From positions 1-5,089 of the forward strand of contig CAJWBT010000194.1 in NCBI GenBank assembly GCA_913020235.1: DNA of 5,089 nucleotides. Reading direction: 5' to 3'. The position numbers and the translations under genes are program-made. The notes below the pieces were generated by a model. The model saw nothing but the letters and a program-made list of their open reading frames with translations. It had not been told where the DNA came from and made no database searches. Position 1 is the first letter of the stretch, and every line of letters begins with the position of its first letter. This document shows, piece by piece, positions 1-5,089 of the stretch. The stretch comes from an uncultured Chloroflexota bacterium. GTDB taxonomy: Bacteria > Chloroflexota > Dehalococcoidia > UBA3495.

Positions 1-34
1 GCAGATCGTCTGACTCCAGCCCTTGTAGGACTAA

Positions 35-121
35 CATAACAAGTGGTACAAAGACTGGGGGCAGGTCAATTACGCCGAGGTGACGATGGACAATAACCGC
101 TCCATATCGGTGCTCATATCC
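35..121 (+). other. In-frame remnant resembling the C-terminal end of an InlB B-repeat / Flg_new_2-type surface domain
   Basis: The frame of the peptidase gene stays open upstream of its first start codon back to a TAA at 32-34, and encodes tryptophans at 44-46 and 56-58 followed by VNYAEVTMDNNRSISV. Bacterial InlB-B-repeat (Flg_new_2) domains end with a W-rich turn and then a strand of the type V-T-M-D-x-[ND]-[KR]-S-[IV]-x-V. The match runs straight across the annotated start, so the start may lie inside a former domain. Further upstream this frame has stops at 11-13, 26-28 and 32-34, and I see no clear continuation of the domain in the other two frames. The domain assignment rests on a short motif and is tentative. 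Confidence 0.35.
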
Positions 122-1681
122 CCACCTGGTACACCAACCCCAACACCCACCCCGGCGCCGACGCCGACACCGGTGGTAAGCAGCCTGGTGAAGAATCTCG
201 ACTGGTACGATGAAGCGCTCACGGATGATGAGCATGATGCTGCGACTGCTCTAACTCAACTTGTTGACCTCAACCAAGCGCTGGCCAATAGAGTAGCGTC
301 GACGTGGCTGCGCGACGGTGTGACCAGAGACGAGGCCCAGGCGACCGTTCAACTACAAGGCCTGGCAGCGATAGATGCCGAATCGGCCACCGACGTGGGA
401 TTCATGCCATGGCTCAACGACGACATCAAGGAGCAGGAATGGCAGGCGATCCAGCATCTCCAAACCATCGTCAGACACGATCCACAGCTACTACAGACAC
501 TGAGGCGCATGAACTGGTTCATTGAAGACATCTCGGTGGCAGAGGCGGAGCGGCTGGAAAATTTCAGCAAGATCGTTGACCCGCAGGGCAATGGAAGCGG
601 TATCGGTGCCGGCGTAGCCTCTCAGATTGCCCAGCTCCGGTGGTTCACCCGGGAAATAGCCGGGGCCTACCAGAACCAACTGATGGGCGAGTTGGCAGTG
701 CTTCTGGCGCGGGATCTCGCACTGGGCGCCCAGGTTGTCGAAATGCCCCTCATGGTCGAGTCCATAGAAAGCCACGATGTCGGTCTAGTCCGCACTCTCA
801 ACGAGCTAAGAGGGGAAAACCTGACCTCCCTCACCAGCCAACAATGGTTCGAAGATGGCGTCGACGATGACGAAGCCATCGTAGCCACAATCTTGCCGTC
901 GCAAGTTTACCGGTCTCCGGAGAATTTCCGCCGCCTGCTCAACGCAAGCTTTGTTGAAAAGGGCTCGACGAGCTTGCCCCTGGCGGGCGAAGTGAACTTC
1001 GCCATTGTTAGGGTGAGTTCCGGCGGCAACAGCGAAATCATGCCCCATCTTATTGAATCCGCCCACCACATTGAAGGGTACATGGGGTTCGCCCAACCTA
1101 TCGATGAGGTTATTCTGCTGATCGGGGCGCCGGGCGGCGAGCGGCCGCTTGCCGGGGTCAATCTTGGAGGGTCCTTTATCGTGATCCGGCCGGAGCTTGA
1201 CGTCTGTTGCTCCCGGCCCGGAACCACATTTGCCCACGAGCTGATCCACTTTTACCCAGCAAGTACGTACAGCGGAACACCTCCATGGTTTGCGGAAGGG
1301 GGAACCCGTTATCTTTCGTACGTGGTGTACGTGCGGATGTTCGGCGGCTATTTCACCAGATCCAACACTTCTTGCCTGGCGGACTCAATCCAGCAGCTAT
1401 TGGACCATGAAGCCGAAGTCGGGTTCGCGCAGCATAAAGCCAGCGCATACTTTACTTGCAACTATTCCTTGGGCCGAGGGTTGCTCGATGACCTTGTGGA
1501 CGCCCTGGGACCGAATCCGTTTGAAGAGGCATGGCAAGAGATTCAGCAGATTGCCAGGGAAGGGTTGTTTGTGACCGACGCTGAAATCCACGACATATTC
1601 CTCCGTCACACGACCTCCGACCGGCTAACGTTATTCAAGTCCGCCTATGCCATCTGGCATGGCGGTGACTTCGACAGCTGA
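80..1681 (+). CDS. Putative exported zinc metallopeptidase (gluzincin, peptidase MA-like) with N-terminal tryptophan-anchored helical repeats; 5' end probably incomplete
   Basis: This 533-residue protein is probably a secreted or surface protease; its substrate is unknown. Seen in order: a Thr-Pro linker (residues ~16-31), seven degenerate ~35-residue repeats (~40-275), then a mixed region leading to the catalytic domain (~300-510). The zinc site reads HELIH at residues 386-390 (His386, Glu387, His390). It is followed by PPWFAEGG, whose Glu406 is the likely third ligand. This HExxH plus P-W-x-x-E-G arrangement is known from the peptidase MA-like gluzincin families. Four cysteines (376, 377, 432, 460) lie in the catalytic region. 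The start is uncertain: GTG at 80 and ATG at 86 are the first starts in the open frame. The only purine-rich site (GAGGTGA, 77-83) overlaps the GTG and sits just 2 bases from the ATG, so it supports neither. No signal peptide or membrane helix is present, although the Thr-Pro linker is typical of exported proteins. The coding sequence looks lower in GC than mutS2. I am confident it is coding and fairly confident of the peptidase fold, but not of the N-terminus. Confidence 0.8.
   Translation: MTMDNNRSISVLISPPGTPTPTPTPAPTPTPVVSSLVKNLDWYDEALTDDEHDAATALTQLVDLNQALANRVASTWLRDGVTRDEAQATVQLQGLAAIDAESATDVGFMPWLNDDIKEQEWQAIQHLQTIVRHDPQLLQTLRRMNWFIEDISVAEAERLENFSKIVDPQGNGSGIGAGVASQIAQLRWFTREIAGAYQNQLMGELAVLLARDLALGAQVVEMPLMVESIESHDVGLVRTLNELRGENLTSLTSQQWFEDGVDDDEAIVATILPSQVYRSPENFRRLLNASFVEKGSTSLPLAGEVNFAIVRVSSGGNSEIMPHLIESAHHIEGYMGFAQPIDEVILLIGAPGGERPLAGVNLGGSFIVIRPELDVCCSRPGTTFAHELIHFYPASTYSGTPPWFAEGGTRYLSYVVYVRMFGGYFTRSNTSCLADSIQQLLDHEAEVGFAQHKASAYFTCNYSLGRGLLDDLVDALGPNPFEEAWQEIQQIAREGLFVTDAEIHDIFLRHTTSDRLTLFKSAYAIWHGGDFDS
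197..904 (+). repeat. Seven degenerate ~35-residue W-x-x-D-G-[VI]-type protein repeats
   Basis: Within the peptidase gene, an anchor motif recurs with Trp at residues 42, 76, 111, 146, 188 and 256, plus a copy at 224 in which Trp is replaced by Leu (MPLMVESIESHD). The spacings are 34, 35, 35, 42, 36 and 32 residues. The clearest copies read WLRDGVTRDE and WFEDGVDDDE: Trp, two residues, an acidic residue, Gly, a hydrophobic residue, then a polar stretch ending in Glu. Each anchor is followed by an amphipathic leucine/alanine-rich helix. The longest spacing (146 to 188) is explained by a glycine-rich insertion at about residues 169-179. The repeats are conserved only as protein and are not DNA tandem repeats. 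They probably form an alpha-hairpin solenoid; no function is known to me. Confidence 0.7.
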
Positions 1682-1702
1682 TTAGGTAGAGGAACTCCGA
1701 TC

Positions 1703-1828
1703 TTGAATCCCAGGTGGAGGAAGAGACTGAAGCGTCGGCGGGCATTGGGCTTACCGGTGACCTTCAGGAAAGGATCCAGGCCCATACCCACAATCGCCGG
1801 GATAGTTTTGAGGGAGCGTGAGACCTGA
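1703..1828 (+). CDS. Candidate small basic ORF (41 codons), weakly supported
   Basis: The 149-base gap between the two plus-strand genes holds this TTG-initiated frame. It has a possible AGAGGA ribosome site at 1688-1693 (spacing 9) and ends 2 bases before the ATG of the lipoprotein gene. The product would be strongly basic (for example WRKRLKRRR near the start), with no signal peptide and no family I recognise. It lies in the same frame as the peptidase gene, and the frame is open all the way from that gene's TGA (1679-1681). It could therefore equally be a non-coding stretch or a former C-terminal extension. Forty-one open codons in GC-rich DNA are not significant on their own. No convincing promoter or hairpin-plus-T terminator is visible in the gap. 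Confidence 0.18.
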   Translation: MNPRWRKRLKRRRALGLPVTFRKGSRPIPTIAGIVLRERET

Positions 1829-1830
1829 CA

Positions 1831-3234
1831 ATGAAAGTATTAGCTTTAATATCCGCCGTTTCAGTCTTGGCCTTCCTGGTCCTTGCCTGTAGAGTCCCGG
1901 TCTCCACACCCACCACCGCCCCGGTACCCACCGTGGCCGCCACGACCGCCTTGCCTACCTCAACCCCCGCGCTCCAGCCCACCGCAATCCCTCAGCTCAC
2001 CGTCGAGCCGGCACCCACGGATACCCCTGCCCCTACCTTGAGGCCCACGGCTAGGCCCCCGGCGACGCCGACACCACTGCCGACCCCCACCCCCAGGCCA
2101 GCCGCCACGCCGGCTCCTACTGACACGCCCGCGCCTGCCCCCACTGCCACGCCCGTTCCGACACCCACGGCGATCCCCACTCCAACGCCCATGCCCACGC
2201 CAACATCTACCCCGGCTCCGACTTCCACCCCTACTCCTTCGCCCGCTCCCGCGCCATCCCCTACGCCGGCTCCCACTGCCACCCCAACTCCTACGCCTAC
2301 CCCTACACCGGCTCCAACTGCCACCCCTGCACCAACACCGACCCCCGCGGGCAGCAGCGCCGAAGGCAAGTTCCGGCAACCGGGCGGCATCTCGGTTGAT
2401 GAAGAGAACAATAGAATCTACCTGGCCGACACGGGCAACCACCGCGTACAGCGGTTCAACGCCGGCGCCCAATTCGCCACCGAGTGGGGAACCGAGGGCA
2501 GTGGACGGGGCCAGTTCCAGAGCCCCGGCTCCATTGCCGTTGATGGTGCAGCGGGTCGGGTGTATGTCGCCGACACGGGCAACCACCGGGTACAGCGGTT
2601 CGACTCCGTTGGCAATTTTGTCAACGAGTGGGGAACCGAGGGCAGCGGGCAGGGCCAGTTCCAGGACCCCGGCTCCGTTGCCGTTGATGTTTCGGCGAGC
2701 CGGGTCTATGTGGCCGACACGGGAAACCACCGGGCGCAGCGGTTTGACAGCGTTGGCCAATTCGTCGTCGAGTGGGGGGCCGAGGGCAGCGGACCGGGCC
2801 AGTTCCAGAGTCCCGGCGCCATCGCGGTGGATAGTTCGGCGGGTCGAGTTTTTGTAGCCGACACGGGAAACCACCGGGTACAGCGGTTTGACAGCATTGG
2901 CCAATTCCTCAGCGAGTGGGGGACCGAGGGCAGCGGACAGGGCCAGTTCCAGAGTCCCGGCGCCATCGCGGTTGATACTTCGACGGGGAACGTCTACGTG
3001 GCCGACACGGGAAACCACCGGGTGCAACGGTTTACCTCCACCGGCGAGTTCGTCACCGAGTGGGGAACCGAGGGTAGTGGGCAGGGCCAGTTCCAGAGTC
3101 CCGGCTCCATCGCGGTCGATGGTTCGGCGGGGCGCGTCTACGTGGCCGACACGGGAAACCACCGGGTACAGAGGTTCGACACCGGCGGCCAATTCGTCGT
3201 CGAGTGGGGGGCGCCCGACGATGCCGGGGGCTGA
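1831..3234 (+). CDS. NHL-repeat six-bladed beta-propeller lipoprotein on a Pro/Thr stalk
   Basis: This 467-residue protein is predicted to be anchored to the outer face of the cytoplasmic membrane. Residues 1-19 form a short signal peptide (Lys2, then a hydrophobic core) ending in a lipobox VLAC, with Cys20 as the likely lipidated residue. Residues ~25-172 form a Thr-Pro-Ala stalk. Residues 181-460 contain six NHL repeats at exactly 48-residue spacing, each with the hallmark VADTGNHRVQRF or a close variant, followed by FxxEWG and a glycine-rich turn. NHL propellers usually bind proteins, glycans or other ligands and are rarely enzymes; no catalytic motif is seen here. The start is secure: an in-frame TGA lies at 1819-1821 and the ATG opens the signal peptide directly. 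A GAGGGAG site at 1810-1816 is somewhat far away (14 bases). The gene lies 149 bases after the peptidase gene on the same strand, so co-transcription is possible. The protein ends only 7 residues after the last blade. Confidence 0.9.
   Translation: MKVLALISAVSVLAFLVLACRVPVSTPTTAPVPTVAATTALPTSTPALQPTAIPQLTVEPAPTDTPAPTLRPTARPPATPTPLPTPTPRPAATPAPTDTPAPAPTATPVPTPTAIPTPTPMPTPTSTPAPTSTPTPSPAPAPSPTPAPTATPTPTPTPTPAPTATPAPTPTPAGSSAEGKFRQPGGISVDEENNRIYLADTGNHRVQRFNAGAQFATEWGTEGSGRGQFQSPGSIAVDGAAGRVYVADTGNHRVQRFDSVGNFVNEWGTEGSGQGQFQDPGSVAVDVSASRVYVADTGNHRAQRFDSVGQFVVEWGAEGSGPGQFQSPGAIAVDSSAGRVFVADTGNHRVQRFDSIGQFLSEWGTEGSGQGQFQSPGAIAVDTSTGNVYVADTGNHRVQRFTSTGEFVTEWGTEGSGQGQFQSPGSIAVDGSAGRVYVADTGNHRVQRFDTGGQFVVEWGAPDDAGG
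1903..2346 (+). repeat. Low-complexity Pro/Thr/Ala-rich stalk region
   Basis: About 148 residues consist almost entirely of Pro, Thr and Ala with some Ser and Val, mostly as TP and AP dipeptides. Such linkers are usually extended and hold an extracellular domain away from the membrane; many are O-glycosylated, although nothing here shows that. The coding strand is very C-rich. Pro and Thr codons vary from unit to unit (CCC, CCG, CCT, CCA; ACC, ACG, ACT, ACA), so this is not a simple short-period DNA microsatellite. Confidence 0.9.
2371..3210 (+). repeat. 144-base tandem repeat array encoding six NHL blades
   Basis: Units begin at 2371, 2515, 2659, 2803, 2947 and 3091. The first five are exactly 144 bases with no indels; the sixth stops after the EWG of the blade (about 120 bases). 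Each unit encodes F-x-x-PG-x-[IV]-x-VD, a short variable loop, [RN]-[IV]-[YF]-[VL]-ADTGNHR, QRF, then F-x-x-EWG and a Gly-rich turn. The core around GCCGACACGGG is the same in all copies. Units 1 and 2 use GGC for the glycine of TGN, whereas units 3-6 all use GGA. Unit 1 is the most diverged (FRQPGG, EENN loop). Unit 3 has Ala instead of Val after NHR. The long open frames on the minus strand here are by-products of the repeat length being a multiple of three. Confidence 0.93.
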
Positions 3235-3283
3235 CGTTGGGCCGTCACGGCGCCGATGCCCTGGACGAGTTCGCGCCGGTCGC

Positions 3284-5089
3284 CTACTTCAGCTCCACCA
3301 CGGTCACCCCTTCCCCGCCGGGGCCTTCGGCGGAGGCCGCCGCCGCCACCAGGGGGTGTCCGTGCAGGTAGTTCCGCACGGCCTGGCGCAGCGCGCCGGT
3401 GCCTTTGCCGTGGATGATGCGAATCGTGCGCAGGCTTTCGAGGGCGGCGTCGTTCAGCGATCCCTCAACCTGGGCCAGCGCCTCGTCGGCTCGTTGGCCT
3501 CTGACGTCGATTTCCGTGGCCGCCCGGCGGCCGGCGGGACGCCTGAAGAACACCTGGTGCTGGGCCGCGGCTTGATGACCTTCCGCCTGGCGCTCCAGCT
3601 GGTGCACCGGTATCCTGGCCCGCATGGTGCCTACCAGCACCTCCACGAGGCCCTGATCGTCGGGCGGGGTTATCACCTCCACCGGGCGGGCGATGCCCCG
3701 GACGTGTACCCGGTCACCGCTCTTGATCCGTTCCCACCACGGAGTGCGCCGCACCTCTATCGGCTCCCAGCGAGGTGAGCTGAGCTGCCGGCGGGCTTCG
3801 GTGAGCCGGGCCCGCTCCCCTTGCAGCACCTCGCGAGTGGCGGGCCGGTCCAGCGCCCGCTCCGCCTCTTGGAGCCGTGCCAACAGGTCGCTTATCCGGT
3901 CCTGCAACTCTTGCCGTGCCTCCTCGACCAGCTCCACCTTGGACGTTTCCACGGAGGCTAGACGGGCTTCAACCTCCGCCTGCTGCTGCCGGGCCTGGAG
4001 CAGGGCGGACTCCGCATCCCGGCGCAAAACATCTATCACCTGCCGCTCCTCTTGAATCTCCCCCAGCAGGTCCTCGGTGGCCCGCGCCTCCGGCGATAGG
4101 GAGGCGCGGGCCTGCTCGATGATATCCGGAGGCAGGCCGAGGCGGGCCGCGATGGTCAACGCGTAGCTGCGCCCCGGCAGGCCCAGGGTGACCTTGTAGG
4201 TTGGCTCCAGTGTCTGGGGATAAAGGTCCACGCTGGCGTTGATCATCCCCTGCTGCTCCTGAACGTACCGGGCCACGCCCCGGTGGTGGGTGGTAGCCAC
4301 CAGCAGCACCCCCCGGTCTCGAAAGTGGCTCAGGATGGCCACGGCCAGGGCCGAACCCTCCTCCGGGTCGGTGCTGGTGCCCAGCTCGTCCAGCAGCACG
4401 AGTGAGTCGGCGGTCGCCCGCTCCATGATGGAGAGGATATTTTGGATGTGGGAGCTGAAGGTGGACAGAGACTGCTCGATGCTTTGCTGGTCGCCGATGT
4501 CGGCGTAGACGCCGTCACACCGGGGGAAGTGGGCTTCATCGGCCGGAATGTGAAGCCCGGCCTGGGCCATCAATGCCAGCAGCCCTACCGTCTTCAGGGT
4601 GACGGTCTTCCCGCCGGCGTTGGGCCCGGTGATCAGCATCACTCCTTGCTCGCCGGCCAGGTCCAGGCTGATGGGCACCGCGGCCGTGGAAAGCAGGGGA
4701 TGGCGCGCTCCGGATAGCCGCAGGTGGCGCTTCTGGCCGGACTGGTCGGAGACAGACGGGGCAGCGCCCCTCACGGCCGCGGAGTAGCGTCCCTTGGCCA
4801 CGTCAAGGTCCAGTCGGGCCAGCAGGTCCAGTGTCAAGAGTAGGTCCTCGCCGGCCTGGCCCACCGTTTCGGAGAGGCTCCGCAGGATCCTCTCTTCCTC
4901 CCGCTCCGCGGCCAGCCGGTTTTCCCGCCACCGGTTGCCCAGGTCGATGGCCGGCAACGGTTCGACGAACACGGTGGCCCCGCTGTCGGAAACGTCGTGG
5001 ACGATGCCGGGAACCCGAGACCTCAACTCGGCCCGGATCAACAGCACCAGCCGGCCGTTGCGCTGGGTAATGATGGACTCCTGGATCAC
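3284..5089 (-). CDS. mutS2: Endonuclease/ATPase MutS2, C-terminal 601 codons (5' end outside the window)
   Basis: MutS2 is a cytosolic homodimeric MutS-family ATPase. It is not a mismatch-repair protein: it has been linked to suppression of homologous recombination and, in Bacillus, to splitting of collided ribosomes. In this fragment (residues counted from the window edge) I see the MutS core (1-130, including SGATVFVEP at 36-44), Walker A GPNAGGKT (155-162, bases 4604-4627), the signature region STFSSH (209-214), Walker B LVLLDE (230-235), and a switch histidine in TTHH (266-269). A long charged coiled coil follows (~335-440), then a KOW-like domain (~454-499) and a C-terminal Smr nuclease domain (~524-601) with EIDVRG (526-531) and HGKGTG (560-565). 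All key motifs look intact. Family members are about 780 residues long, so roughly 170-190 N-terminal residues lie beyond the right edge. The GTG at the edge is an internal valine, not the start. The gene is convergent with the lipoprotein gene, with 49 bases between the stops. Confidence 0.97.
   Translation of the reverse strand: MIQESIITQRNGRLVLLIRAELRSRVPGIVHDVSDSGATVFVEPLPAIDLGNRWRENRLAAEREEERILRSLSETVGQAGEDLLLTLDLLARLDLDVAKGRYSAAVRGAAPSVSDQSGQKRHLRLSGARHPLLSTAAVPISLDLAGEQGVMLITGPNAGGKTVTLKTVGLLALMAQAGLHIPADEAHFPRCDGVYADIGDQQSIEQSLSTFSSHIQNILSIMERATADSLVLLDELGTSTDPEEGSALAVAILSHFRDRGVLLVATTHHRGVARYVQEQQGMINASVDLYPQTLEPTYKVTLGLPGRSYALTIAARLGLPPDIIEQARASLSPEARATEDLLGEIQEERQVIDVLRRDAESALLQARQQQAEVEARLASVETSKVELVEEARQELQDRISDLLARLQEAERALDRPATREVLQGERARLTEARRQLSSPRWEPIEVRRTPWWERIKSGDRVHVRGIARPVEVITPPDDQGLVEVLVGTMRARIPVHQLERQAEGHQAAAQHQVFFRRPAGRRAATEIDVRGQRADEALAQVEGSLNDAALESLRTIRIIHGKGTGALRQAVRNYLHGHPLVAAAASAEGPGGEGVTVVELK

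Noticed and set aside
1..39. Possible C-terminal tail of an upstream gene in frame 1 (12 codons, stop at 37-39)
   Set aside because: It is too short to identify and has no recognisable motif; any frame here could end this way by chance.
806..1249. 147-codon minus-strand frame inside the peptidase gene
   Set aside because: It is the antisense shadow of a frame that carries the HELIH motif and the repeats, and it has no domain of its own.
1903..2110. G-quadruplex potential on the minus strand of the stalk
   Set aside because: There are C-runs of three or more, but I did not find four closely spaced runs with short loops, so it is best explained as a by-product of Pro codons.
1992..2411. 139-codon minus-strand frame rich in Gly-Val-Ala
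   Set aside because: It is the antisense reading of the Thr-Pro stalk (ACC/CCC gives GGT/GGG), with no start context or family.
1960..3192. 410-codon open frame on the minus strand under the NHL gene
   Set aside because: It results from the 144-base repeat length being divisible by three and from the GC-rich stalk. Its protein is low-complexity Arg/Gly-rich and then a reverse reading of the blades. The plus-strand frame has a signal peptide and a recognised fold.
3248..3278. Inverted repeat CGGCGC / GCGCCG between the convergent stops as a shared terminator
   Set aside because: The stem is only 6 base pairs with a 19-base loop and no T-run on either side, which is expected by chance in DNA this GC-rich.
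2888..3778. 296-codon plus-strand frame spanning the NHL 3' end and antisense to mutS2
   Set aside because: It overlaps two well-supported genes in other frames, its protein switches composition at the gene boundary, and it has no recognisable domain.

Overview
The window holds three protein-coding genes and no RNA gene, insertion sequence or CRISPR array that I can see. Two adjacent plus-strand genes encode cell-envelope-type proteins. They run into the 3' end of a minus-strand mutS2 gene that leaves the window on the right.

Organism: the DNA is GC-rich and from a bacterium. Long threonine-proline linkers, an NHL-propeller lipoprotein, and a peptidase preceded by tryptophan-anchored ~35-residue repeats together resemble uncultured Chloroflexota (Dehalococcoidia / SAR202-like). 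This is an inference from protein style. MutS2 is too widespread to help, and no marker gene is present.

Layout: positions 1-79 contain no intact gene. The last ~45 bases of that stretch are, however, in frame with the first gene and look like the end of a surface-protein (InlB/Flg_new_2-like) domain. Positions 80-1681 encode a 533-residue protein: a short Thr-Pro linker, seven degenerate ~35-residue helical-type repeats, and a C-terminal zinc metallopeptidase domain with HELIH and a downstream WFAEG glutamate (gluzincin type). It has no signal peptide as it stands, so its true 5' part is probably lost, broken or wrongly read. A 149-base gap follows. It has no clear terminator and contains a weak candidate small ORF in the same frame as the peptidase. 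Positions 1831-3234 encode a 467-residue lipoprotein: a signal peptide with lipobox, a ~150-residue Pro/Thr stalk, and six exact 48-residue NHL repeats forming one predicted six-bladed propeller. Forty-nine bases later, on the opposite strand, comes the stop codon of mutS2 (601 C-terminal residues: ATPase core, coiled coil, KOW-like and Smr domains).

How the genes relate: the two plus-strand genes probably both act outside the membrane, one as a protease and the other as a stalked binding or scaffold propeller, and they may be co-transcribed. No functional link is demonstrated. MutS2 is a cytosolic housekeeping ATPase and appears unrelated to them. The most interesting points are the uncharacterised repeat-peptidase architecture with its damaged-looking 5' end, and the strikingly homogeneous 144-base NHL repeat array.
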